Below are positions 32,837 to 41,183 of a DNA stretch of 64,000 bases, in pieces. Under the pieces are notes generated by a model. It was not told where the DNA came from, did not search any database, and was given only the letters and a program-made list of their open reading frames with translations. This DNA comes from Ornithinicoccus halotolerans (GTDB lineage: Bacteria; Actinomycetota; Actinomycetes; Actinomycetales; Dermatophilaceae). Each line of letters opens with the position of its first letter. The first letter of the stretch is position 1. The translations under genes and the position numbers were made by a program. The stretch lies in assembly GCF_009602535.1 (NCBI RefSeq), contig NZ_WIQI01000005.1, positions 1 through 64,000 of the forward strand. Reading direction: 5' to 3'.

Positions 32837-34075
32837 CTAGGGGCGGCTGGACGTGCCGTCGGCGCCGGCGGCCGGCCAGGGCGTGCCGTCGCCGTCCATC
32901 CGGTCGTAGAAGGCGTGGCCGGGGGCGATCTCGCCGGCCCGCACGGTGCGGTCGGTGAACGCCGAGGCGTAGATGGCGGCACTCAGCTCGAGGGTGCGGC
33001 GGGCGTCCGGGAGCGGCACCGGCAGCGGCCCGCCGGTCCGGATGGCGGCCAGCGCCCGGCCGACCTGCCCGCGGTGGCTGGTGCGGTCGACCTCCGCCCC
33101 TGCCGCCTCGGCGGGGTCGGCGTCATCGACCGGGTCGACGGGGTCGACGGTGTCGCGCGCGCTGCGGCCCGCCTCGTCGGCCCAGCGGGTGGTCAGCTCC
33201 TCGTGGCCGGGTGCGGCGGTGAGCCGCCAGTCGGACTCGCCGTGGCCGTACAGGTGGTGCAGCTCGACCGTGGCGTGCTCGGTGTCGAACCGCAGCTCGC
33301 TGCTCTCCCGGGGGGACAGCAGCGAGTTGACCACGCTGACCAGCGTGCCGTCGGCCATCGTGACCAGCGCCATCGACACGTCCTCGGTGTCGACGTCGCG
33401 GGCCTGCCGGGCCGCGACCGCGCGGACCTCGCGCCACGGGCCGAGCACCGACAGCAGCAGGTCGACCTGATGGATGCCGTGGCCCATCGTCGGGCCCCCG
33501 CCCTCGGCGTCCCAGGTCCCGCGCCAGGGCGTCTCGAAGTAGGACGGCGGCCGGTACCACTGGGTGTGGCAGGTGGCCAGCAGCGAGCGGCCCAGGGTGC
33601 CGTCACCCAGCCACCGGCGCAGCCGCTCGGCGGCGGCGCCGAACCGGTGCTGGAAGACCACGCCGGCGCGCGCGTGCCGGCCTCTCCGGTCGGCCGGGGC
33701 GGCGTCCTGGGCCGCGACCAGCCGGTCGAAGTCCGCCAGCGACAGCGCCGGCGGCTTCTCCAGCAGCACGTGCACCCCGCTGGCCAGCGCCTCCGCGGCC
33801 AGCGCCACGTGCGTGCCGGGCGGGGTGCACACGTGCACGACGTCCAGGCCGTCCCCGCTGGCCAGCAGCTCCTGCAGGCTCCCGGCAACGGCGGCCGCCT
33901 CGTGCTCCCGGCCGAACTCCTCGGCGCGCCCGCGGTCCAGGTCGGCCACGCCGGCGAGCTCGACGTCATCCCGGTGGGCGCGGAGCGCCCGCGCGTGGGC
34001 GGCGGCGATCCCCCCGGTGCCGACGATCCCGGCACGGAGCGGAGCGGAGTCGGGACGGGGAGGCGCGGTCGGCAT
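32837..34075 (-). CDS. Gfo/Idh/MocA-family oxidoreductase
   Basis: A 412-residue NAD(P)-dependent sugar-type dehydrogenase. Rossmann motif AGIVGTGGIAAAHARAL, cofactor-site segment VVHVCTPPGTHVALAAEAL, and the EKPP-type catalytic Lys motif VLLEKPPALSL followed by MGHGIHQVDLLLSVLG with the catalytic His. A short VDPVDPVDD stretch marks an unusual low-complexity loop. First gene of the DUF6807/cupin operon, preceded by a near-perfect LacI-type operator at 34093-34108. Confidence 0.88.
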   Translation of the reverse strand: MPTAPPRPDSAPLRAGIVGTGGIAAAHARALRAHRDDVELAGVADLDRGRAEEFGREHEAAAVAGSLQELLASGDGLDVVHVCTPPGTHVALAAEALASGVHVLLEKPPALSLADFDRLVAAQDAAPADRRGRHARAGVVFQHRFGAAAERLRRWLGDGTLGRSLLATCHTQWYRPPSYFETPWRGTWDAEGGGPTMGHGIHQVDLLLSVLGPWREVRAVAARQARDVDTEDVSMALVTMADGTLVSVVNSLLSPRESSELRFDTEHATVELHHLYGHGESDWRLTAAPGHEELTTRWADEAGRSARDTVDPVDPVDDADPAEAAGAEVDRTSHRGQVGRALAAIRTGGPLPVPLPDARRTLELSAAIYASAFTDRTVRAGEIAPGHAFYDRMDGDGTPWPAAGADGTSSRP

Positions 34076-34092
34076 ACGAGTGCCCTCCAGTT

Positions 34093-34108
34093 GGGAATGC
34101 GCTTTCCC
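34093..34108. promoter_or_regulatory. LacI-type operator GGGAATGCGCTTTCCC
   Basis: Sixteen-base palindrome with one mismatch and the CG centre typical of LacI/GalR-family operators, 18 bases ahead of the oxidoreductase start. No LacI regulator gene lies in the window, so the repressor is encoded elsewhere. Confidence 0.65.
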
Positions 34109-34193
34109 TCATCAACCTAGCAGACCCGGGTGCCCCGCGACGATCACCGTGCCGCGCCGACCACCCTGCCGCGCGGAGCGGGGCGCAGCGGCA

Positions 34194-34586
34194 TCACGCC
34201 ACGCGCTGGAGCAGCACCAGCCCGCCGAGCACCACGGCCGCCACGACCAGCAGCCGGGGCCAGATCCGCCGGAACGGCTTGCCGGCGACGAGCAGGCCCA
34301 CCACGACCGGCACGCTGAACAGGCTCATCGACAGTCCCGCCCACATCAGGCCCACGACGGGCTCGGGGTCGCCGCACTCGATGAAGCACCCGGTCCAGCT
34401 GAACACGGCGAGCAGCGCTACCTGCCCGGCGGGAAGACCCACGACGGCGAGCGCCAGGACGGCGGCCAGGATGCCTCGCACCGCATGTCGCGCACCGGAG
34501 CTCCGCCCGCTCGGCCGCGGTGCGGGTCCGAGCCGCCCGTCGGCTTGGTACCCGGCGTGGCCCGGTGACTCCTCCGACGCCGACAT
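34194..34586 (-). CDS. small membrane protein, hypothetical
   Basis: A 130-residue protein with a hydrophilic N-terminal 34 residues and three predicted helices (about 36-58, 74-98, 108-128). A CFIEC motif lies in the loop between helices 1 and 2. No family recognised. The ATG has GGGAGG upstream. Same strand as, but 118 bases before, the oxidoreductase operon, so probably a separate unit. Confidence 0.55.
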   Translation of the reverse strand: MSASEESPGHAGYQADGRLGPAPRPSGRSSGARHAVRGILAAVLALAVVGLPAGQVALLAVFSWTGCFIECGDPEPVVGLMWAGLSMSLFSVPVVVGLLVAGKPFRRIWPRLLVVAAVVLGGLVLLQRVA

Positions 34587-34781
34587 GCATGACCTCCCTC
34601 GCGTCCCGCCGCAGCGGCGAGAACCGTTGATCCTGACCGAGGGGGTGCCGGTGGGCGCGGCTGAAGGCCGCCCCCCGGTCGCCCTCCGGGAGGAAGACTG
34701 CCACAGCCAGGCCGTGCCGTACGCAGCGTGCCCGTCGAGTGGCGCACGGCATCACCGGGCGAATGCTGCCAGCATGGCGGC

Positions 34782-36392
34782 ATGGCCAGCCGTGGTGGCG
34801 AGGACCCGCTGGAGCGCTACCGGCGGATGCGCGACTTCGCGCGGACGCCCGAGCCGAGCGGGGAGCGGCCGGAGCCCGAGGACGGGGACCGGCGGTTCGT
34901 CGTGCAGCGACACCGGGCGACCCGGCGCCACTACGACTTCCGGCTCGAGATCGACGGCGTCCTGGTGAGCTGGGCGGTGCCCAAGGGGCCGACCCTTGAC
35001 CCCGGCGCCCGGCGGCTCGCGGTGCACGTGGAGGACCACCCGATCGAGTACCTGCACTTCGAGGGCGTGATCCCCGAGGGGGAGTACGGCGGCGGTGACG
35101 TGATCGTGTGGGACATGGGGAGCTGGGAGCCGGTCAAGCCCGACGACCCCGCCACGGGGGTCCGGGAGGGCGAGCTGCACCTGGACCTGCACGGGGAGAA
35201 GCTGGCCGGCCGGTTCGTCTTGGTGCGCACCGAGAAGGGCGACTCGGGTGGGGACAAGGAGCAGTGGATGCTGCTGCACAAGAAGGACGAGCACGCGGTG
35301 GAAGGGTGGGACGCCGAGGACCACCCCCGCTCGGTGCTGACCCGCCGCACCAACGCCGAGGTCAAGGCCGACCCCGACCGGCTCTGGCGCTCGGACCTGC
35401 CGGCGGCCGAGGCCGCGGTGGAGCTGCGGGCGGAGGCGCCCGAGGCCCCTACCCTCGAGCAGCTGGAGGCGCTCGACGCGCTGGGGGAGGAGGGCGACTG
35501 GGAGGTGTTCGGCCGCACGGTGCGGGTGACCAACCTCGACAAGGAGCTGTTCCCGGCGCGCGAGGGGGAGCAGCCGGTCAGCAAGCGGGAGCTGCTGCGG
35601 TACGCGGCCGCGATCGCCCCGGTGGTGGTGCCGTACCTGGCCGGCCGGGCGCTCAACATGCACCGGTACCCGCAGGGCGCCGGCGGCAAGGGGTTCTGGC
35701 ACAAGGAGCTGCCCGACCACGCGCCGGACTGGCTGCCTCGGTGGGACAACCCGGACGCCGACCCGGGGGAGACGCAGACCTACCTGGTGGTCGACGAGGC
35801 GGCGGCGCTGGTGTGGGCGGCGAACTACGGGGCGCTGGAGTGGCACCCGTGGACCTCCCCGACCGAGGCGCCGGACCGGCCGAGCTACGTGCTGTTCGAC
35901 ATCGACCCCGGCGAGCGCACCGGCTGGGAGGAGACGTTGGAGCTGGCACGGCTGCACCGCACCGCCTTCGACCACATGGAGGTGCGCGCCTACCCCAAGG
36001 TCACCGGCAAGCGCGGCATCCAGGTGTGGGTGCCGATCGCCCCGGGACCCTCCTTCGACGAGACGCGGGAGTGGGCCGAGAAGGTCTCCCGCAGCATCGG
36101 CACAGTGCTGCCCGACCTCATCAGCTGGAAGTGGCAGCTGAAGGAGCGCAACGGACGGGCGCGGCTGGACTACACCCAGAACGCGGTCAACAAGACCCTC
36201 GTCGCGCCGTACAGCCCCCGGCCGGCACCGGGTGCACCGGTCTCGGTGCCGATCAGCTGGGACGAGCTGGACGACCCCGACCTACGGCCGGACCGGTGGA
36301 CGATCCGTAGCCTGCCCGACCGGCTCGAGGAGGTCGGGGACCTGTTCCGCCCGGTGCTGCACCACGACCAGCGGCTGCCCAAGGTGAGGTAG
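34782..36392 (+). CDS. LigD-like phosphoesterase-polymerase (NHEJ), no ligase domain
   Basis: A 536-residue protein with two LigD domains. PE domain (about 10-200): FVVQRHRATRRHYDFRLEIDG with His/Asp metal ligands, SWAVPKGP, PEGEYGGGDVIVWD. POL domain (about 235-536): VRVTNLDKELFPA, ADHAPDWLP-type region, and the catalytic metal pair in VLFDIDPGE (Asp373, Asp375), plus VWVPIAPGP and DYTQNAVNKT. The ATP-dependent ligase domain of full-length LigD is absent and the reading frame stops cleanly, so a ligase partner and Ku should be encoded elsewhere. A CAGCAT hexamer lies six bases before the ATG. Confidence 0.88.
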   Translation: MASRGGEDPLERYRRMRDFARTPEPSGERPEPEDGDRRFVVQRHRATRRHYDFRLEIDGVLVSWAVPKGPTLDPGARRLAVHVEDHPIEYLHFEGVIPEGEYGGGDVIVWDMGSWEPVKPDDPATGVREGELHLDLHGEKLAGRFVLVRTEKGDSGGDKEQWMLLHKKDEHAVEGWDAEDHPRSVLTRRTNAEVKADPDRLWRSDLPAAEAAVELRAEAPEAPTLEQLEALDALGEEGDWEVFGRTVRVTNLDKELFPAREGEQPVSKRELLRYAAAIAPVVVPYLAGRALNMHRYPQGAGGKGFWHKELPDHAPDWLPRWDNPDADPGETQTYLVVDEAAALVWAANYGALEWHPWTSPTEAPDRPSYVLFDIDPGERTGWEETLELARLHRTAFDHMEVRAYPKVTGKRGIQVWVPIAPGPSFDETREWAEKVSRSIGTVLPDLISWKWQLKERNGRARLDYTQNAVNKTLVAPYSPRPAPGAPVSVPISWDELDDPDLRPDRWTIRSLPDRLEEVGDLFRPVLHHDQRLPKVR

Positions 36393-36488
36393 CGGCGCGG
36401 GTCACCTCTGGGTCGGCCATCCGCGCTGGTCGGGGAGCAGACCCGGCCGGCCCTGGCGGCGACCGGCGCGCGGGCGCGGGCCCTCGCC

Positions 36489-36494
36489 TAGGCT
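36489..36494 (+). promoter_or_regulatory. -10-like TAGGCT of the GNAT gene
   Basis: TAGGCT is seven bases before the GTG at 36502 and supports that start. Confidence 0.45.
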
Positions 36495-36501
36495 CCGGGC
36501 T

Positions 36502-37077
36502 GTGCTCCCACCCGATGCGCTGCGCCAGACCCCTGTCCTCACCGGCGAGCGGGTCCGGCTGGACCCGCTGACGCCGGCGAACGGGGACGTCTTCATCCGC
36601 TCCGGGCTGGACCTCGACCCCGAGGTGCGCCGGCTGACCGGCACGCACGCGACGTTCACCCGGGCGCAGCTGGAGCGCTGGGTGGCCACCCGGGAGGAGC
36701 AGGGCGACCGCTGCGACTGGGTGATCGTCGACCGCGCGACCGGGGAGCAGGTGGGCGAGTGCGCCCTGAACGACCTGGACGCCGGCAACGCCTCGGCCGG
36801 CTTCCGGATCGCGCTCCACGGGCTGGCCAGGACCGGCCAGGGCTACGGATCCGCGGCCGCCCGGCTGGTCCTGGACCATGCCTTCGACACGGTGGGGCTG
36901 CACCGGGTCGGGCTGGAGGTCTATGACTTCAACTCCCGTGCGCTTCGGGCCTATGAGCGGGTGGGCTTCCGGCGCGAGGGCGTGCTGCGCGAGGCACTGC
37001 ACTGGGACGGGGAGTGGCACGACGCGGTGCTGATGTCGGTGCTGGCCCACGAGCACCGAGGGCCTGCCCACGGGTAG
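36502..37077 (+). CDS. GNAT acetyltransferase (RimJ/RimL-like)
   Basis: A 191-residue acetyltransferase_3-type protein: TGERVRLDPLTPANGDVF, then the acetyl-CoA-binding GQGYGSAAARLVLDHAFDTVGLHRV and the classical YDFNSRALRAYERVGFRREGVLRE. Such proteins acetylate ribosomal or other protein N-termini, or small amines. Starts with GTG and appears leaderless. Lies between the LigD-like and LarA genes without overlap. Confidence 0.85.
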   Translation: MLPPDALRQTPVLTGERVRLDPLTPANGDVFIRSGLDLDPEVRRLTGTHATFTRAQLERWVATREEQGDRCDWVIVDRATGEQVGECALNDLDAGNASAGFRIALHGLARTGQGYGSAAARLVLDHAFDTVGLHRVGLEVYDFNSRALRAYERVGFRREGVLREALHWDGEWHDAVLMSVLAHEHRGPAHG

Positions 37078-37118
37078 GCTCACCAGCACCGATCAGCAGC
37101 AGAGTGGAGGGAAGCCTC

Positions 37119-38513
37119 GTGGAGGTCCGACTGGCGTACGGCGAGACCGGCCTGGTGGTCGACCTGCCCGAGGACGTCACGACGGTGGTCGAGCCGCGGT
37201 ACCAGCCCGGAGCGCCCGACCCGCGGGCGCTGCTGCGCGAGCGGCTGCGGCACCCGGTCTCCGGCCCTCCGCTCCGTGAGATCGTGCGGCCCGGGCAGAC
37301 GGTGGCGATCTCGATGTGCGACGGCACCCGCGCCCAGCCGCGGCACCTGATGATCCCCGCCGTCCTGGACGAGCTGCAGGGCACCGTCGACCCGGCGGAC
37401 GTGGTGGTGCTGGTGGCGACCGGCACCCACCGGGGGAACACCGACGAGGAGATCCGGGCCATGCTCGGCGGCGACGTCGCCGACCGGGTCCGCGTCGTCA
37501 ACCACGACGCCCGCGACGAGTCCACGCTGGTGTGGATGGGGACCCATGGTGAGGACGTGCCGGTCTGGCTGGACCGCGCGTGGGTCGAGGCCGACGTGCG
37601 CATCACCACCGGCTTCGTCGAGCCGCACTTCTTCGCCGGCTTCAGCGGCGGCCCCAAGCTGGTCGTGCCCGGCCTGGCCGGTCTCGAGACGGTGCTCACC
37701 CTCCACGACGCCCGACGGATCGGCAGCCCGGAAGCCACCTGGGCGGTCTGCGAGGGCAACCCGGTGCACGACGACATCCGGGCCGTCGTCGCGGCCACCG
37801 GCCGGGTCGACTTCGCCCTCGACGTCGTCCTCAACCGCGACCAGCAGATCGTGGACGCCTTCGGCGGGGAGCTGTTCGCCATGCACGCCGCCGCCCGGGA
37901 GGCGGCCAGGGAGCTGGCGATGGCGCCGGTCGACGGCCGCTACGAGGTCGTGGTCACGACCAACTCCGGGTACCCGCTGGACCAGAACCTCTACCAGGCG
38001 GTCAAGGGCATCTCCGCGGGGGCGACCGTGCTCGCCGACGGCGGCACCATCATCTGCGCGGCCGAGTGCCGGGACGGCTTCCCCGACCACGGCGGCTACC
38101 GCGAGGTGCTGCAGAGCGCTGACTCCCCGCAGGCGCTGCTCGCCGGCATCGAGGCGCGGCCGCAGGCCCTCCCCGACCAGTGGCAGGTGCAGGTCCAGGC
38201 CAAGCTGCAGACCCGCGCCCGGATCGTCATGCACACCTCCCGGCTGGCCGAGGAGGAACTGGCCAAGGCCCACCTGGAGCACACCCACGACATCGGCGCC
38301 ACCGTGCGGGAGGCGCTCGCCGCGGCCGGGCCGGGTGCCCGCGTGTGCGTGCTGCCGGAGGGCCCGCAGACGATCCCCTACGCGCGCCAGCCCGGCTCAG
38401 CCGGGCTCGCCGCGGGACTTACGCCGGGCGACCACGACCAGGTCGACGACCGCCACGACGGCCAGCACCGCGAGCCCGACCGTGATCCAGACCGGGCCGT
38501 CCACGGCCAGTGA
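37119..38513 (+). CDS. larA: LarA-like nickel-pincer racemase
   Basis: A 464-residue protein of the lactate racemase family. The catalytic residues are all present: His104 in ATGTHRG, His170 in VEPHFFAGFSGGPK and Lys180, positions close to His108, His174 and Lys184 of Lactobacillus LarA. These enzymes use a nickel-pincer nucleotide; substrates range over several 2-hydroxyacids. GTG start after GGAGGGAAG. The family normally ends near residue 425 (QTIPYARQP); about 38 extra residues, Asp/His/Arg-rich, are read through on the opposite strand of a convergent gene. No LarB/C/E genes are in the window. Confidence 0.82.
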   Translation: MEVRLAYGETGLVVDLPEDVTTVVEPRYQPGAPDPRALLRERLRHPVSGPPLREIVRPGQTVAISMCDGTRAQPRHLMIPAVLDELQGTVDPADVVVLVATGTHRGNTDEEIRAMLGGDVADRVRVVNHDARDESTLVWMGTHGEDVPVWLDRAWVEADVRITTGFVEPHFFAGFSGGPKLVVPGLAGLETVLTLHDARRIGSPEATWAVCEGNPVHDDIRAVVAATGRVDFALDVVLNRDQQIVDAFGGELFAMHAAAREAARELAMAPVDGRYEVVVTTNSGYPLDQNLYQAVKGISAGATVLADGGTIICAAECRDGFPDHGGYREVLQSADSPQALLAGIEARPQALPDQWQVQVQAKLQTRARIVMHTSRLAEEELAKAHLEHTHDIGATVREALAAAGPGARVCVLPEGPQTIPYARQPGSAGLAAGLTPGDHDQVDDRHDGQHREPDRDPDRAVHGQ

Positions 38514-38672
38514 CCAGAGCGCGCCACCGGCGCACACCAGCAGCCCGAAGGTCGCCAGCACCAGCCGCAGCGTCAGCGCGCTCGCCGCGGGTGCCGCTCC
38601 ACCGAGGCCACCGGTGGGGTCGTGGTGGTCCGGCCGGGCCCTGCGCACCGGGTCGGAACCGGGATCATTCAT
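38397..38672 (-). CDS. small two-helix membrane protein, hypothetical
   Basis: A 91-residue protein with a hydrophilic N-terminal 33 residues and two helices (about 35-57 and 61-84), ending in a basic tail RRKSRGEPG. The ATG at 38672 directly follows GGGGAG. Not recognised as a named family. Its 3-prime 117 bases overlap the 3-prime end of the LarA gene on the other strand. Confidence 0.55.
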   Translation of the reverse strand: MNDPGSDPVRRARPDHHDPTGGLGGAAPAASALTLRLVLATFGLLVCAGGALWSLAVDGPVWITVGLAVLAVVAVVDLVVVARRKSRGEPG

Positions 38673-38786
38673 CTCCCCAGGATGCGGCGGGGTGCGCGCC
38701 CATGCCACCGCGGTGCCCCAGTCAGCGCCGGTCAGCAGGCAGTTCCGTCGCAGGCGGCGTGACGCGCGAGGCCGCCCCGGCGTTCC

Positions 38787-38792
38787 TACGCT
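38787..38792 (+). promoter_or_regulatory. -10-like TACGCT of the DUF2071 gene
   Basis: TACGCT is six bases before the ATG at 38799; GAGG lies within the gap but too close to act as a ribosome-binding site. Confidence 0.45.
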
Positions 38793-38798
38793 GAGGCC

Positions 38799-39560
38799 AT
38801 GAGCGGCCGCGACCCCGACCACGTGGTGCGCCGCCCCGTCAACTACCAGACCTGGCAACAGCTGACCTTCCTGCACTGGCGCTACGACGCGGCCACGGTG
38901 CAGCCGCTGCTGCCGGACGGGCTGACCGTGCAGGAGTGGGACGGGGCCACCTGGGTCGGGATCACCCCGTTCCGGATGAGCGATGTCCGCCTGCCCGGGC
39001 TGCCACCGCCCCCGGGCTGGGACGCCTTCCCGGAGCTGAACGTGCGCGCCTACGTGCGGGACCAGCACGGGCGGGACGGGATCTGGTTCCTCGGGATGCT
39101 GGTGCCCCGGGCCAGCTTCCTGGCCACGCTACGCAGCCTCGGGCTGCCGTACCAGCTGTCCAACTGCGAGATGGACGCCGACGAGCGGCGGTGGAGCTAC
39201 CGCTTCGGGACGCCGGGGTGGCTGCACCGGCGGGGTGACCGGTGGTTCACCGCACAGGTGGAGGTCGGCCAGCCGCTGCCCGAGCAGCAGCGCACGCCGC
39301 TGCTGGACAGCGTCACCGGTCGCTGGTGGGCCTACCACCGCCGGGCCCGGGTGCTGTGGCACACGCCGGTCGAGCACGAGCCGTGGCCGCTCCACCACGC
39401 CACGGTGACCGGCGACCTGACAGCGCCGCTGCTGTGGTCGGGGCTGCCGGAGCCGGCGGCCGAGCCGATGGCGCACGCCGCGCCCGCGGTGCACGCCAGG
39501 TTCGGGCCGGCCCGCCCGGCCGGTACACGTCGTCGCTTGTCGAACGGCAACGCTGGCTGA
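38799..39560 (+). CDS. DUF2071 (YqjF-like) protein
   Basis: A 253-residue protein of the YqjF/DUF2071 family, related to acetoacetate decarboxylase folds. Characteristic pieces are QLTFLHWRYDAATVQPLLPDGL, VGITPFRMSDVRLPGLPP, FPELNVRAYVRDQHGRDGIWFL and the C-terminal LLWHTPVEHEPWPLHHA-like region. Function not established. Single gene; a 16-base perfect palindrome (39573-39588) follows its stop. Confidence 0.83.
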   Translation: MSGRDPDHVVRRPVNYQTWQQLTFLHWRYDAATVQPLLPDGLTVQEWDGATWVGITPFRMSDVRLPGLPPPPGWDAFPELNVRAYVRDQHGRDGIWFLGMLVPRASFLATLRSLGLPYQLSNCEMDADERRWSYRFGTPGWLHRRGDRWFTAQVEVGQPLPEQQRTPLLDSVTGRWWAYHRRARVLWHTPVEHEPWPLHHATVTGDLTAPLLWSGLPEPAAEPMAHAAPAVHARFGPARPAGTRRRLSNGNAG

Positions 39561-39572
39561 GTAGGACAACGA

Positions 39573-39588
39573 GTGCGCTCGAGCGCAC
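39573..39588. repeat. 16-base perfect palindrome GTGCGCTCGAGCGCAC
   Basis: Lies in the 123-base gap after the DUF2071 stop and 95 bases before tldD. Could be a terminator stem or an operator; palindromes of this length are expected a few times by chance in DNA of this composition. Confidence 0.35.
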
Positions 39589-39670
39589 CGTTTGCCCTAC
39601 GGCGAGTCGTCCTCCGGCGAGGTGCGGGCGGGGGGCCCGGGGCGTGCGTGGCGTGGCGCGGGCGCGGCGG

Positions 39671-39676
39671 TAGTGT
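39671..39676 (+). promoter_or_regulatory. -10-like TAGTGT of the tldD gene
   Basis: TAGTGT is seven bases before the ATG at 39684; no ribosome-binding site between. Confidence 0.45.
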
Positions 39677-39683
39677 CCTGGGC

Positions 39684-41183
39684 ATGCCCGAGATGGACCC
39701 CACCTTCACCGCGCTGCCGTTGCGGGCGCTGGCCGACGCCGCGCTGGACCGGGCGCGGACGCTGGGCGCCTCGCACGCCGACCTGCGCGTCATGCGGACC
39801 AACGTGCTGCACCGGGTGCTGCGCGACAGCCGGCTGGAGTCCAGCGGTGACCGCTCCGAGCTCGGGCTGAGCGTGCGGGTGGTGCACGACGGCTCCTGGG
39901 GCTTCGCCGCCGGCGTCGTGCTGACCCCGGAGGAGGCGGCCCGGCTGGCCGAGCAGGCCGTCGCGATGGCCACGGTGGCGCGCCCGCTGGTGCAGCGGCC
40001 GGTGGAGCTGGCGCCCGAGCCGGTGCACGCGGACCGGATCTGGGTCTCCTCCTACCAGGTCAACCCCTTCGAGGTGCCCGAGAGCGACCGGCTGGGCCGG
40101 CTCACCGAGCTGTCCGAGCGGCTGCTGGCCGCGGACCCGGTGCACCACGCCACCACGACCCTGCTGGCCGTGCAGGAGAACACCTTCTACGCCGACCTCG
40201 CCGGGACCTCGACCACCCAGCAGCGGGTCCGGGTCGAGCCGAGCCTGGAGGCGGTCCACGTGGGCGAGCAGGGCTTCGTCACGATGAGCACCGTGGCCCC
40301 GCCGGCTGGCCGAGGCTGGGAGTACCTCACCGGCGCGGGCTGGGACTTCGACGACGAGGTCGAGCGGCTGCCCGAGTGGCTCGCCGAGCACGCCGCGGCG
40401 CCCTCGGTCGAGGCCGGCCGCTACGACCTGGTGATCGAGCCGAGCAACCTGTGGCTGACCATCCACGAGTCGGTGGCCCACGGCACCGAGCTGGACCGGG
40501 CGCTGGGCTACGAGGCGGCCTACGCCGGCACCTCGTTCGCGACCTTCGACCAGCTGGGGTCGCTGCAGTACGGGTCCCAGCACATGACCGTCACCGGCGA
40601 CCGAGTCACCGAGCACGGGCTGGCCACCGTCGGCTACGACGACGAGGGGGTAGCGGCGCAGAGCTTCCAGATCATCCGCGACGGGGTACTGGTGGGCTAC
40701 CAGCTGAACCGGCAGATGGCCCAGGAGAAGGGTTTCGGCCGCTCCAACGGGTGCGCCTACGCCGACTCGGCCGGTCACATCCCGCTGCAGCGGATGCCCA
40801 ACGTCTCGCTGCAGGCCGACCCCGACGGCCCGGACGTGGCGGACCTTATCTCCGACGTCGACGACGGCATCTACGTCGTCGGCAACAAGTCGTGGTCGAT
40901 CGACATGCAGCGCTACAACTTCCAGTTCACCGGGCAGCGGTTCTACCGGATCCGGGACGGGCGGCTGGCGGGGCAGGTCAAGGACGTGGCCTACCAGGCG
41001 ACGACGACCGAGTTCTGGGGATCGATGGACGCCGTGGGCGGGCCGAGCACCTACCTGCTGGCCGGGACGTTCAACTGCGGCAAGGGCCAGCCCGGGCAGG
41101 GCGCGCCGGTGAGCCATGGCAGCCCGGCTGCCCGCTTCCGGGACGTGAACGTGCTCAACACCAGCGCGGAGGGGAGCCACTGA
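39684..41183 (+). CDS. tldD: TldD metalloprotease subunit
   Basis: A 499-residue TldD. The zinc motif is HESVAH (His261, Glu262, His266) inside LWLTIHESVAHGTELDRALGYEAAYAGTS; other hallmarks are GVLVGYQLNRQMAQ and the Cys ligand in TFNCGKGQP near the end. TldD and TldE form a heterodimeric protease that trims unfolded peptides and leader peptides of ribosomal natural products. Its stop overlaps the tldE start by one base (TGATG), so the pair is coupled. Leaderless start by TAGTGT. Confidence 0.92.
   Translation: MPEMDPTFTALPLRALADAALDRARTLGASHADLRVMRTNVLHRVLRDSRLESSGDRSELGLSVRVVHDGSWGFAAGVVLTPEEAARLAEQAVAMATVARPLVQRPVELAPEPVHADRIWVSSYQVNPFEVPESDRLGRLTELSERLLAADPVHHATTTLLAVQENTFYADLAGTSTTQQRVRVEPSLEAVHVGEQGFVTMSTVAPPAGRGWEYLTGAGWDFDDEVERLPEWLAEHAAAPSVEAGRYDLVIEPSNLWLTIHESVAHGTELDRALGYEAAYAGTSFATFDQLGSLQYGSQHMTVTGDRVTEHGLATVGYDDEGVAAQSFQIIRDGVLVGYQLNRQMAQEKGFGRSNGCAYADSAGHIPLQRMPNVSLQADPDGPDVADLISDVDDGIYVVGNKSWSIDMQRYNFQFTGQRFYRIRDGRLAGQVKDVAYQATTTEFWGSMDAVGGPSTYLLAGTFNCGKGQPGQGAPVSHGSPAARFRDVNVLNTSAEGSH

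Noticed and set aside
33115-33155. Short tandem GTCGAC-containing repeat in the Gfo/Idh gene
   Set aside because: It encodes a VDPVDPVDD loop; a small in-frame low-complexity expansion, not a regulatory or mobile repeat.
38393-38409. CCCGGCT-C-AGCCGGG as terminator between LarA and the membrane gene
   Set aside because: The loop would be one base, which cannot fold into an RNA hairpin without losing inner pairs, and the LarA frame passes through it.
39573-39588. 16-base palindrome as a strong regulatory site
   Set aside because: Kept only as a low-confidence repeat: palindromes of eight pairs are expected several times by chance in 64 kb of this composition, and no second copy was noticed.
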